Of a stretch of DNA of 16,502 nt, positions 7,745-16,502 are shown in pieces. The position numbers and the translations under genes were made by a program. The notes below the pieces were generated by a model. It made no database searches, had not been told where the DNA came from, and saw nothing but the letters and a program-made list of their open reading frames with translations. How positions within the stretch are numbered: the first letter of the stretch is position 1; each line of letters opens with the position of its first letter. Origin of the DNA: Entrophospora sp. SA101 (taxonomy: Eukaryota; Glomeromycota; Glomeromycetes; Entrophosporales; Entrophosporaceae); contig CAUDNR010001124.1 of the NCBI GenBank assembly GCA_958430865.1, positions 1 to 16,502 on the forward strand, written 5' to 3'.

Positions 7745-8320
7745 AATACAGCATTATTTTAAATCACATCTACCAACCTCATAAAAAAGGCTTTTTCTGG
7801 ATTACTTGAATCATTCAAACTTTTTAATACTACTATTTGCTCTCCAAATAACTAAATTCCTTTTCACTGTAATCAATTATTCTTCCTTCTTGTCCATGTA
7901 GCAGTATAAATTGAACTAAATCCACCTTCGGTCAATTTTGTTATTTTTTCAAATTGCTCAAAAGGTATCCATTCTAAAATAGTCTGGCAGAGATGATTTT
8001 ATTTGACATTGTTGAATAAAATCATCAATTATGTTATTCCAAATGGTAAAAAGTCTCTGTAAATGTAATCTAATACAACCTATCAGAGTATCTTGTCAAT
8101 TTACACTTGTTACATCCTTTTGGTTTGCCTGATTTATCTCTTGCATTATTTAATTCAAAATTATAAATAAACTTTTCCTTATAAAATTCTCTTTCATTTT
8201 CAGAAAGCTTCTTGTTTTCTTTGACTAATGAAAAAAAATAATCTTTTTTACTTTCTCTATCAGAATCAATTGTTGCATTATAAATTTTTAATACAAACTC
8301 CTTTCTTTCTGGTGATAAAA
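7745..8320 (-). pseudogene. Protein kinase N-lobe remnant with several frameshifts
   Basis: Read on the minus strand, four blocks follow each other in different frames. Block one, about 8318-8073, starts LSPERKEFVLKIYNATIDSD and ends at NNARDKSGKPKGCNKCKLTR followed by YSDRL. It includes a CxxC pair. Block two, about 8077-7960, reads CIRLHLQRLFTIWNNIIDDF and IQQCQ. Block three, about 7980-7885, reads LEWIPFEQFEKITKLTEGGF and SSIYTATW, the glycine-rich ATP loop of a protein kinase. Block four, about 7835-7770, reads GEQIVVLKSLNDSSNPEKAF, carrying the beta-3 lysine in VVLK. This order matches the CxxC linker, xxWIPF and kinase arrangement I recall from the large Rhizophagus kinase family. At least three frameshifts, and the loss of everything past the first part of the N-lobe, make it a dead fragment. 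Confidence 0.75.
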
Positions 8321-8325
8321 ATAAC

Positions 8326-8523
8326 AATAACTTATCATGGAAGGACCCTATCGCTAGCCAGGTTGTTAGTGATAACTCGAAGATGATACGGCAATTACCC
8401 AAAGATCTATATAATAATTTTATGGTAGGTGATTTACCTTCATTGGCAAGGGTTTATTCAATCTTTTCTTTTTCACCCGCACTAATGGTCAACTTGGCTT
8501 TATGTGCTCGTTGCGAGTGTTAA
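8326..8523 (+). pseudogene. Short open frame upstream of the five-exon pseudogene
   Basis: The plus strand is open through WKDPIASQVVSDNSKMIRQL, PKDLYNNFMVGDLPSLARVY and SIFSFSPALMVNLALCARCE to a TAA at 8521-8523. Its amino-acid composition is more protein-like than the flanks, and it sits just before, and on the same strand as, the next pseudogene. It may be its upstream exon; a GTAGGT donor at about 8425 is a candidate. The opposite strand is also open here (8402-8320), so the coding strand is uncertain. No family recognised. Confidence 0.3.
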
Positions 8524-8559
8524 TAATTGATTTAACTTCACTAGAAACTTGCACAAAAA

Positions 8560-9663
8560 ATGGTACCTCCCTCTTTATCGGTCGTTCAAGAAGTATGTAG
8601 AAGATTTATATCAAGTTTTGATGAGTTTCCTGCTGTAATTTATCCAGAAAACCTATCACATGATGGGAATTGGAAAGAATAAAACGATTCTCTATTAGAG
8701 ATTGCATCTGGGATTCTCAATGTAATGTGAGTACTAGAAAAAAGTCAAAATATCCGTTAATTCTCAATAAATAAATAAATAAATAAATATTTCAATCGTT
8801 TTTCCTTAGTAGTGAGATGTCTCCTGGAAGAATCCAGCGTTTGGGCCTGAATTTGCATTATCTATGAATGAAGGAACTTATGTTACAAACGTAATTATAC
8901 CCGCGGTTAGGGCTTCATTAAAAAACCTTTATCTCGGAACAACCTCATTCATTAGCACGTAGGTTACAATTTACTAGCCACTATATGTTTTAAGTAAAAA
9001 AGCTATAATATGATTATTTCTATAGTTCGGAAAGACAAAGTATTGCTAGTGCAAACAGAAGAAAGGAAAGTGGTCATTCTGGGAGACGGCCTGATATAAT
9101 GTTTGTAATAGAAGATAAGGGATATGTTTATGAGCTCATGTTTAGTGAATGCTCGCAATTAGTATGTAATGAGCGCAAAAAAAGTGATGACGACATTAAG
9201 TTATGGCGAGAAGCTAACAATGGGATTTCTTGGGTTCGTAAGTTGTAAACCAAAAAAGGAAGAATTTGTAATTATTGGATTGCAAGTTGCTGGTACTGTT
9301 TTATTTTCTTCAACCGATTTTTAAGTAAATACTAATACCGGAACAAATTTTTAGGGGATATTTTGCATCTCAATGTGCTTATAATAGATGCGACAGATGT
9401 ACATCATTACTATCATTTGAAATCGGTAAAAATTCCTGTTCAACGGGCAGATGAAGCTATTGTAACGAATTTTGTGGAGACCTTATTAATCATGCGGGTA
9501 TGTTGGCGGTGTTGCATCTGAGCTTCTACTCTTATTGTGTTCATTCCATAGAATATTTTATTTGTCAATCAATATATCTCTCCTACATCATGCACCAATA
9601 TTCAGATCACGTAAGAATATAGAAAAAAGTACAACAGTATCTTCAGATCAAAGAAAAGATTAA
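8560..9663 (+). pseudogene. Five-exon pseudogene of a Rhizophagus-type multigene family
   Basis: Exon 1 (8560-8726) starts MVPPSLSVVQEVCRRFISSF, has an in-frame TAA at 8680-8682 and ends at a GTGAGT donor. Exon 2 (8810-8958) has a frameshift near 8824, then reads WKNPAFGPEFALSMNEGTYV and ends at GTAGGT. Exon 3 (9026-9292) reads SERQSIASANRRKESGHSGR, RPDIMFVIEDKGYVYELMFS and ECSQLVCNERKKSDDDIKLW, has a frameshift near 9240-9248, then KPKKEEFVIIGLQVAG. Exon 4 (9357-9497) reads DILHLNVLIIDATDVHHYYH and ends IMR before GTATGT. Exon 5 (9552-9663) has a frameshift near 9568-9572, then ISLLHHAPIFRSRKNIEKST and a stop. All four introns have GT..AG ends, and the phases fit. I recall proteins with GRRPD-MF, ELMF-ECSRL and KLWRE blocks as abundant in Rhizophagus genomes. 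Their function is unknown to me. Confidence 0.75.
8772..8794. repeat. AAAT/AATA tetranucleotide microsatellite
   Basis: About five copies of the tetranucleotide AATA lie inside the first intron of the five-exon pseudogene. Confidence 0.85.
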
Positions 9664-10196
9664 CATGTATGTCATATTTTATATAGATGTCTAATATGTT
9701 TGGCAATAGAGAACTATGTAATTTGATTTTTAATAAACTCACAATATGAACAATTTCAACTGAGAATATCCGAATCGAGATTATTTACCTCCAGATATCT
9801 GCATAATCAAACATTGATTTCACATCTTGCGTGTTCTTATTTATAATATTTATAAAGTCTTCGTCAATTCTATATATATACATATCCTTATTTTTATATT
9901 GTGAATACTGCGTAGGATTCATAGTGTATTTGTTTTTTTAATAGATATGTAATTAATTTAATTATTTGGACACCATGCATTGTTTACTTATATAATATAT
10001 ATTAGCATAATATGTAGATGGACACATTGCTAATATTTATTACTATCAATTCATCAAAATAGAAGATTCCTTTTTAAAGATTTAATTTTAAACATTAATA
10101 TTAATTAATAAAAATAAAAATTTTATTTTGGCCAATAAACTCAATTAAATTTGTCGATCATTATTGACCAATCACAAAGAAATTCCGTTATGCTGT

Positions 10197-10246
10197 CTTG
10201 ATAAGTCAGCCAAACATGCTCAGCCATTCACGGCTGACTTATCAAG
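10197..10246. repeat. Perfect 15-bp hairpin CTTGATAAGTCAGCC
   Basis: CTTGATAAGTCAGCC (10197-10211) and its exact complement GGCTGACTTATCAAG (10232-10246) are separated by a 20-base loop that itself contains CAGCC. No U-tract or gene end is adjacent, and no target duplication is obvious. It is most likely the core or a deletion product of an inverted-repeat element. Confidence 0.85.
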
Positions 10247-10275
10247 TTTACCTATGTAATTCGAATAGAGAAAAT

Positions 10276-10311
10276 AATTCGAATGGAACGAATAATTCGA
10301 ATGGAACGAAT
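10276..10311. repeat. 18-bp tandem duplication AATTCGAATGGAACGAAT
   Basis: Two exact copies stand side by side (10276-10293 and 10294-10311). They sit in a zone where AATTCGAAT and AACGAA motifs recur from about 10259 to 10345, a decaying short-period repeat. Confidence 0.85.
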
Positions 10312-11170
10312 AGTTTAAATAAAACGAAATAATAATAATTCGAATTAAAATAAATGAATAGAAACTACGACTTTTATCCTGCAATTATGTATTATTTGTT
10401 TTTTTGAGTAAATGCATGTAATGCATGTGAATCCATCTCGACTAAATATCCATGCCACTGAATTCTACTCTAAAATTCTAAATGTAAAAATGAATGTTAA
10501 GAGAAATTTTTTTTCAGCTGGCTGAGCGTTTAAAAATTCCTTAGCCGGCTAACATTACTAAAAATATGTTTTTGGATTAATTATCCATCTATTCCTATAA
10601 AAACTCTCAGTACTAAATAGTTTTGTCTTTTATCGATCACGGGACACAGATAATGACGATCAACTTGAATTTCAATGCATAAATAATTATTGGCGTAAAA
10701 TTTTATATGCATAATAATAAATAAATGTCAAAATTTATATAATTGTAATATATTTTATTACTACTATTATCCAATAATCTAACTATTTTTCTCTTTTTGA
10801 AATTCAGACAAGTTTTTTCCAAGATTATTTGCATATCACTTGTATGCACATATGATGGTGCATATTACTGAATAATGGAGCCAATTGATCCTCTTATTAT
10901 TATTGTGACAATGTGAACAAATAAATTACAGGCTCAAGATTAACATCACAATTGTACTACCACTAAATGGGGTCCAATATTATATGTGTTATAAAAACAT
11001 TAATTTTCATTATTAATTTTTTTGCTGATCATTTTCAATTTTTCAAATATATAGGTAAAAATTCAAACCCTGATAACTTTTGAAGGAAACAATTTATAAG
11101 CTTCAAATTAAGGATACATGTTATTGAGTTATCGTTAAATAAGAATATGGAGATCCTTTTTATTTCCATA

Positions 11171-12240
11171 TTAACTAAGGTAAACCAAGAGCAAAAACTT
11201 AATTGTTTCAGAAATCTCATCATGAAGATAAAAATAGATGGTAAATATGTTAGATATTTTTCCCCAAAGATTTTTGTCCGCATCCTCATCCTGTTTCTTT
11301 TCCCTAATGTTTATTATTTTTCTTTCTTCTTGGCTTTCTTTTTTTAGATAAGCTTCAAGTTTCTGAGTATCATTTATTTTGAAGATATAAGGAGCGATTT
11401 TTTCACCTTGTCCCTTTTTAAAATACTTCTGATGGTATTATAATTCTTGGGTTCCATAGTAGATCTGACGTAAATGAGTTTCATATTAACTATTGTTATA
11501 TAGAGAGCTCTGTATATCACTCAAGATAACAAATGGATATTATAAAACTGCTAATTACAAATGACTAAATTTTGGTCCTGAAATTCGTGGTAAATACCAC
11601 TTTTAACTGCTAATACTGCTGATCATAGTGAACTCATATCTTCATTTCTTCACCCTTTGTGATTTAGTTTCTAATTCTGGATTTTTTTGATAATTTTATG
11701 ATTAATTTTGTATTGTCTTTCCTTTTTCATTTTCTTTAATGAGTTGGACACATTTATATTGTCAATTCTTTAATCCTTTTGCTTGATTCATTTAATTTTT
11801 TCATCAAGTGTTATTCAGCTAATGCCTTTTCAATTTCCTGCTTTAAATCCATTATCTCACTCTACAAAATATCTATTTCTCTGTTCATATTGTCCAATTG
11901 TAGTGATAAACTTTTGTTTTTGTTAGTTAAATTTTGATAAAAGTCTGCTTCTTTTCATTGGTTAATTTTAAATTCTCATTCATTTCTTGATTGATTGCTA
12001 AGAACTTTGAATTGCTTAAAAAAAGAATAACCATTTAAAATGATCATGGTAATTACCTCCATTTTCTCCATTTCCCTATGTTTATCAGTAAAAATCACCC
12101 ATGATTGAGCGTATTTATTCATAAAGTCTTCATAAGCAGAAGCTCTTTCATCTTCCAATTCTTCAAACATCCTGGTTGATTGTCCTCTTTTAAATTTTGT
12201 TGGTTTTCTGAATTAAATATCTTAACCTTGATCATCTTCC
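11171..12240 (-). pseudogene. Decayed Lys/Glu-rich, coiled-coil-like gene
   Basis: On the minus strand a run of broken frames shares a charged, helical composition. From 12170 to about 12057 it reads MFEELEDERASAYEDFMNKY and AQSWVIFTDKHREMEKME, then a possible donor. From about 11990 to 11810, in shifted frames, it reads NENLKLTNEKK, then NKNKSLSLQLDNMNREIDIL, a stop, and SEIMDLKQEIEKALAE. Near 11800 it reads MKKLNESSKRIKELT. From 11437 to 11171 there are 88 open codons without any Met, reading YHQKYFKKGQGEKIAPYIFK, INDTQKLEAYLKKESQEERK and later KQDEDADKNLWGKISNIFTI. Heptad-like spacing of L and I suggests a coiled coil. Several stops and at least one frameshift (near 11945) make it non-functional as read. 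Whether all blocks belong to one former gene is inference; no family recognised. Confidence 0.45.
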
Positions 12241-12621
12241 TGAATTATTTAAAATCTCCCCTTGATCTATCTATATTATTGTGGGCAAATCCTCCACCAA
12301 CTTTTGGCCAAAAAACGATTCTTATTTTGAGTACTAATTTAAATAAGGCACCTCAATTTTCATTAACGTCCAGATTTAATTTCCATACCCTAAATTTTCT
12401 AAAAACAAACTTTATCCTTTTTAAATATTTTCATTTTTTAAATTAGCTAATGATTTATTGAATAGTTAGTAGTAATACAAGTATGCTAATAACATACAAA
12501 ATTGTTTAAATGCTTATTGCTATTAATAGGATTTTGAACTTTAAAATTTTGCCAAGATAAAAAAATGAATAATTGTTCAAATAAGACAAAAAAAAACATC
12601 ACACCATTCTATAACAATTTC

Positions 12622-12627
12622 TTTATT
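12622..12627 (-). promoter_or_regulatory. PEX19 polyadenylation signal AATAAA
   Basis: A canonical AATAAA on the minus strand lies three bases after the TAA stop of PEX19, with T/A-rich sequence beyond. Its closeness to the stop implies a very short 3' UTR, unless a later signal is used. Confidence 0.55.
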
Positions 12628-12629
12628 GA

Positions 12630-13988
12630 TTACATGGGTTTACAATTGGAAGGTAAATCTGCATTAGATAGATTAGGTAATCCATTTTCATCAAACGATA
12701 AATCTGGTGCAAAGTCTTGAATAATTTCTGGTGGTGGTTGCCCAAGTTCTTGTAACTTTAAGTGTTGAGAAATGATGTGGTATGAGAGAGGAATAGAATT
12801 GTGAATAAATAAATAAATAAAAAACAATTGATTAAAATCAAAATAGTTTTTTCATAGACATACTTCTTGCATCAAGTTTACTATAACTTTGTTTTGTTGT
12901 TCATTATTACTGTCAAAATCTGGTGATTCATATTCTTCAATAATTTTTTTAATACAATCTGATTGTTTTTTGAAATTTTCATAATCAATCTGAGATACTT
13001 TGCCATATTTTTCATTAAGCCATTTTGAATACTGTGGAAAAAGAAAAAAAAGCAATATTTTTTTTTGTAAAGAATTTGATAAATTAATAAATAAAAATAT
13101 TTGAATTTCTTTTTCAACCCAGTTAATTAATTACCTTCTTGTGGAATTCTTTCATTGGTTCATATAAATATTCTTTAGATGCCAAGGTTCCCATCATTGA
13201 TTCCATTATTTTATCCATTCCTCCACACATTCCATCAATATTATCTTCTGTAAGACCCATATTCTCCAAATGTTTTAACATTTCTTCCATAAGTATATCT
13301 GTTGATTCTTCTGTAATACTAGCCTATGTAAATTGATAATGAAAGATAAGTAAAATGAACATATAGACAGACAGACAGACAAACAGACAGACAAATATTT
13401 ACATCAACTTGTTCAGAACTATTTTGTAATTTGTTCATAGTTTGATTAATTTTATCTTGAAATGAATCACCTTTGGATTCATTTGGTGACTTTCGTATTT
13501 TGTTACCACTAACATCACCAATAATACTATTTTTACCATCAAAATCTACTATATCATTTAAGTTGTTAATTCCACCAACAGATTTCATAAAACCTTGTAA
13601 TGTGCTTTTGAGTTCTTCATTTAATTCTTTATTTGTCACCTCATCTACCAATTTTTCCATTTCTGCTGCTAAAATTTTTGCATATTCTTCATCCATGTCT
13701 GAAGTAAGTTCTGCTAAATTGATATCATCATCATCATCATTACTTAGTTTTGGCAATAAATTGCTTGGAATACTATTATTTATTGTGGAAAAGGTAGGCG
13801 ATGAAGATTTTGTGGGAGGTTGTGAGGAAAAATCATCAAGAACCTCTATTTATTAATTAAAAATACATTATGTTTAAAATTTTTATTTTGAAAAAAAAAA
13901 AGATACTACATAACTAACCGTCAAGCAGATCATCATCTAAAACGTCTAATTCATCAGCAACTGTAACTTTTTTATTTTCAAAAGCCAT
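12630..13988 (-). CDS. PEX19: Peroxin-19, peroxisomal membrane protein import receptor
   Basis: Pex19 is the cytosolic chaperone and receptor that binds newly made peroxisomal membrane proteins and docks on Pex3. Five exons on the minus strand splice with GT..AG ends and matching phases: 13988-13919, 13845-13403, 13323-13135, 13031-12864 and 12755-12630, giving 331 residues (human 299). Residues 11-30 (ADELDVLDDDLLDEVLDDFS) match the acidic amphipathic Pex3-binding helix. The middle is helical and acidic (EEYAKILAAEMEKLVDEV). The C-terminal cargo-binding domain is clear: GTLASKEYLYEPMKEF, YSKWLNEKYGKVSQIDYENF, VNLMQELQELGQPPPEII and APDLSFDENGLPNL. The protein ends NCKPM, a CaaX-type box consistent with farnesylation. 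The start is the first ATG, and the Pex3 helix follows at once. Exon 1 ends phase 1 and joins AG|GTT to keep DEVLDDF in frame. The gene is divergent from the phosphatase at 14910. It looks intact; copy number is unknown. Confidence 0.95.
13365..13395. repeat. GACA/GTCT microsatellite in PEX19 intron 2
   Basis: About seven copies of GACA (with one AACA variant) lie within intron 2 of PEX19 (13324-13402), starting 7 bases from the 5' splice site. On the sense strand it reads GTCT repeats. It extends the exon 2 reading frame with LSVCLSVCLSV-like residues, which are intronic, not protein. Confidence 0.9.
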
Positions 13989-14909
13989 ATCAAAAAATTA
14001 AATTTAATATTTATAAAAAGAAGAGATATAGCGTGTAACAATCGTTTGATTAGAATTATGTAATAATTTTTAAGTGTAACTACAATCGGACTTCAGGAAT
14101 TAAACAGGACTCCGGAAACTTCCCAATGATTAAAAAAACATTATATATTAGAATTAGTATTATTATTAGTAATTAGTAGTAGAATTTGAGGCTTAATAGT
14201 GGTACACACTTTTTCTTGGAACTAAACTTTTACGTTTAATAATTTAGCCCTAAAATTATTTGTACCCCATTTTTAACCAAAGGTTGGTTACACATTATAA
14301 TCTTGATGTAAAATTTGTCATTGTCAAAATAAAATAAAAAATATAAATAGCTATATCACATACGCAATTAATTATGTGTCAAGCAAGGTTAAGGTTATTA
14401 ATTTAATTGATAGGTAGGTAATAGGTAATCATAATCAAGTGTTCAAGTGCTTTACTTTCTCGAGATTAGTATTACCAAAAAAAGAGTCGGGAATTAAAGC
14501 AATTCTCAATTTTTTTTCTCTTTTCTCTTTCTTATTTATATATAAATAAATAAAATAATACTTGCACTACAATAAATAAAGTGACTCAAGAAGATTATCT
14601 GTGAGTAGTAGTATAAATAGTTGATGTCAGTTTATTTGATTAGTAACAATAACACAAATATAAATAGACGTTCATTTTTTCTTTATTCTTTAAAAAAAAA
14701 TTTTTTTCTTTTCTTTCTACCACTCACTACACTTGTAAAAAAAAAATTACATATATTTATTAATATAATTAGACTCACTTTGTGAATTAGACTTTATAGA
14801 AATATTATCTTTTATATTCAAAAACAACTAAAATAAAAAAACCCTATTTAATAAAATTTTTTATTATACAAAATATACATACAAATTAAGAAAAATCAAT
14901 TAAATAAAT
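13989..14909. promoter_or_regulatory. Divergent promoter region between PEX19 and the phosphatase gene
   Basis: This 921-bp region holds the 5' flanks of both intact genes and no reading frame of its own. On the plus strand TATAAATA occurs at 14612-14619 and 14659-14666, about 300 and 250 bases before the phosphatase ATG. On the PEX19 side a TATAAATA on the minus strand (14008-14015) is only about 20 bases before the ATG, probably too close to act as a TATA box. Long A and T tracts (for example 14692-14707 and 14738-14746) could be nucleosome-poor promoter elements. No specific regulator site is recognised. Confidence 0.5.
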
Positions 14910-16157
14910 ATGATGCCTCCCAAACCAGCACAATTACATGTTACTGTTATTAGACATGCAGAAACAAACTCAAACTTAAATCGTATTTTACAAGGTCATA
15001 TAGGTAAAAAAAAAACGAATTTTGATTGATTTGGTCGCTTTGTTCCTTTTTATCGTTTTTGTTAAATTTTTTTTATAAAACGTGTTTCAGATGTAAAATT
15101 AAACAAAACGGGAAGAGAACAAGCAGATTTGGTTGCAAAAAGATTACAAAAAATTAAAATCGACCATATTTACACAAGTGACTTATCACGAGCAAAAAAG
15201 GTATATTTTTGTTTTGTTTAGGAATAATAATAATAACAAATAATAATAAATTATACTATTTTAGACTGCAGATGCAATATGTAAATATCATCCAGATACG
15301 CCAGTAACAGTTGATGAACGAATACGTGAAAGGGTATTTATATATATACATTTTTTTATATTTTATATTAATTTTATTATAGTTAATTAACTATTATAAA
15401 ATATTAAAATATAAAAATAAATTAGGATTTGGGTAGACTAAGTGGATTAAGTATTTATGATGCTTTAGAGTTAATAAAAAATGAAGAACTTACATGGGAT
15501 GATTATGGTGAACCAAAAGAAGATTTCAAAGCCCGGGTGGTCGATTTCTTCGATGAAATGGTTGCAAACCATTTACCAAAAAGCAATAATCGTAGTCATT
15601 CAAGAAGTTCTTCTACATCCTCAATATCTTCTTTATCATTATCACTTTCATCATCACCTTCTCCACCTTCACCAACGCCAACCTCAACACCAAATTGTAA
15701 TGGTAATAATAAAGCTAGAAATCCTCACATTTTAATAGTTACACATGGTGGTACAATAAAAGAACTCGTAAAAGAACATGTGTTGTTGGATTTAGGATTT
15801 AGAGTTAATAATTATCTTAGTATGAAACATAAGGCAAAGAATTCTAGTGTAACAAAATTTGTTGTAAGAAGAAGAAAAAATACTTCATATTTTGACAGCG
15901 ACGACAACAATAATGCAGTTGATGATTACGATGATTCTAATAGTGTTGTTAGTAGTGGTAGTAATAGTGCTAAAGATGACGAAGATACTGGATCAGAAAA
16001 AGCTCTTTGTACTTCTCCTACCCCAATTAAGATCATTGGACGTAAAACTAGTCGTTTATTAGAAGGTGAAGTCACCTTATGGAGTTGTGTGTCTCATTTA
16101 TCTGCTCAAGGTAAACGAACACACGGAGATTCACAAATCGATGAGTTTGTACACTAA
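14910..16157 (+). CDS. Histidine phosphatase, phosphoglycerate mutase/TIGAR-like
   Basis: This is a branch-1 histidine phosphatase, which removes phosphate from small metabolites or proteins through a phosphohistidine. Four exons splice in phase: 14910-15003, 15091-15200, 15265-15333 and 15426-16157, giving 334 residues. The core motifs are present. VTVIRHAETNSN supplies R15 and nucleophile H16 (RHAE instead of the usual RHGE). YTSDLSRAKKTA supplies R65. ERIRERDLGRLSG gives the acid E90. ILIVTHGGTIKEL gives H198. Two low-complexity insertions interrupt the fold: a Ser/Pro-rich stretch at residues 144-181 and an Asp/Ser/Asn-rich stretch at 243-289. The C-terminal VTLWSCVSHLS looks like the usual last strand. 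The first of two adjacent ATGs was taken as start; the second would drop one residue. The exact substrate (fructose-2,6-bisphosphate as in TIGAR, or another) cannot be told from sequence, so no symbol is given. Confidence 0.93.
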
Positions 16158-16242
16158 AATCAATCAAATCAATCAATCATCAATCAATCATCAATTATCA
16201 ATCAATCATCAATCAATCATCAATCATCAATCAATCAATCAA
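16158..16242. repeat. CAAT/ATCA tetranucleotide repeat in the 3' UTR
   Basis: Directly after the phosphatase stop, about 80 bases consist of AATC units broken by ATC triplets (AATCAATCATCAATCAATCA). The tract precedes the poly-A signal, so it is very likely transcribed in the 3' UTR. Confidence 0.9.
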
Positions 16243-16268
16243 CTTCTTTTCAATTGTATTTTACTTTC

Positions 16269-16274
16269 AATAAA
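16269..16274 (+). promoter_or_regulatory. Phosphatase gene polyadenylation signal AATAAA
   Basis: A canonical AATAAA lies 112 bases after the stop codon, downstream of the CAAT repeat, and is followed by T-rich DNA at 16290-16305. It is the best candidate for the 3' end signal of the phosphatase gene. Confidence 0.55.
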
Positions 16275-16392
16275 ATCATATTCAAATCATTATTTTTTGT
16301 TATTTAGTGAGCATCGAAAATTTAGTGTTAATGTGTTAGGGTTGGTGATAATTTTAAAAAATTAATTATAAAATTATTATTTTTTATTATTT

Positions 16393-16436
16393 TAAAAAAA
16401 AAAAAAAAAAAAAACAAAAATTTTTTTTTTTTTTTT
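16393..16436. repeat. Poly-A tract followed by poly-T tract
   Basis: A run of about 22 A, then CAAAAA, then about 16 T forms a long self-complementary homopolymer pair. Nothing around it indicates a retroposed sequence, and such runs are common in AT-rich genomes. The remaining bases to the window end show no gene. Confidence 0.8.
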
Positions 16437-16502
16437 GATCTTCTATTTCTATAATAATAATAATTAATAATATCACGCTCCCACAAAAAAAAAAATCATA
16501 GT

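Larger units (their letters stand above)
9664..11170. other. AT-rich intergenic DNA with small repeats, no gene recognised
   Basis: No reading frame with coding character is seen on either strand. The stretch contains the 10197-10246 hairpin, the 18-bp tandem repeat at 10276-10311, and an imperfect inverted pair TTGGCCAATAA/TTATTGACCAA at about 10129-10171. A TAGCCGGCTA palindrome lies near 10545. Confidence 0.55.

Noticed and set aside
8560..9663. Crinkler-type secreted effector
   Set aside because: No LxLFLAK-like N-terminal motif or signal peptide is visible; the surviving blocks fit a different multigene family.
13319..13402. PEX19 exon 2 continuing through the GTCT repeat (LSVCLSVCLSV)
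   Set aside because: A GT donor directly after EQVD and an ATAG acceptor before ASITEE keep the PEX19 frame; the repeat is intronic.
13473..13856. 127-codon plus-strand open frame
   Set aside because: It is antisense to PEX19 exon 2, whose minus-strand frame has clear family similarity and fits the splice phases.
16066..16365. 99-codon plus-strand frame with NQSINHQ repeats
   Set aside because: It overlaps the end of the phosphatase in another frame and then reads through the CAAT repeat of its 3' UTR.
16393..16414. Poly-A tail of a retroposed gene
   Set aside because: No target-site duplication or intronless gene copy precedes it, and the neighbouring gene retains its introns.

Overview
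The window looks like nuclear DNA of an AT-rich filamentous fungus, most likely an arbuscular mycorrhizal fungus of the Rhizophagus/Glomeromycotina type. This rests on three things. The two intact genes are split by short GT..AG introns of 64-108 bp. Homopolymer A/T runs are very common. Several decayed reading frames resemble gene families that I recall as expanded in Rhizophagus. The species assignment is inference, since no marker gene is present.

Only the right quarter holds intact genes. On the minus strand, 12630-13988 is a complete five-exon PEX19, the peroxisomal membrane protein import receptor (331 aa, ending in a CaaX-type CKPM). Divergently, 14910-16157 on the plus strand is a four-exon branch-1 histidine phosphatase of the phosphoglycerate mutase/TIGAR type (334 aa) with all the core catalytic residues. 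A 921-bp intergenic region separates the two starts. I see no functional link between them beyond the shared upstream DNA.

The middle (about 6.2-12.3 kb) is a gene graveyard. It holds a minus-strand remnant of a protein kinase N-lobe (7745-8320). It also holds a plus-strand five-exon pseudogene (8560-9663) with clear splice sites, one in-frame stop and at least three frameshifts. Around 7.0-7.5 kb is a coding remnant split by a miniature transposon. A decayed lysine/glutamate-rich, coiled-coil-like gene lies on the minus strand at 11.17-12.24 kb.

The left and centre are rich in small non-autonomous transposons that I could delimit by their inverted ends. They are a MULE-like element (1815-1988, 11-bp target duplication), two hAT-like elements with perfect 8-bp duplications (5855-6109 and 7183-7315), and another MITE (6479-6751). 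A foldback element (about 4411-4828) has arms that are arrays of a 16-bp repeat and a core encoding a CxxC...CxxC peptide. Next to it is a 76-bp tandem array (about 5120-5510), possibly inside its own inverted termini. The remaining stretches are AT-rich and show no gene I can support. No rRNA, tRNA or CRISPR was found.
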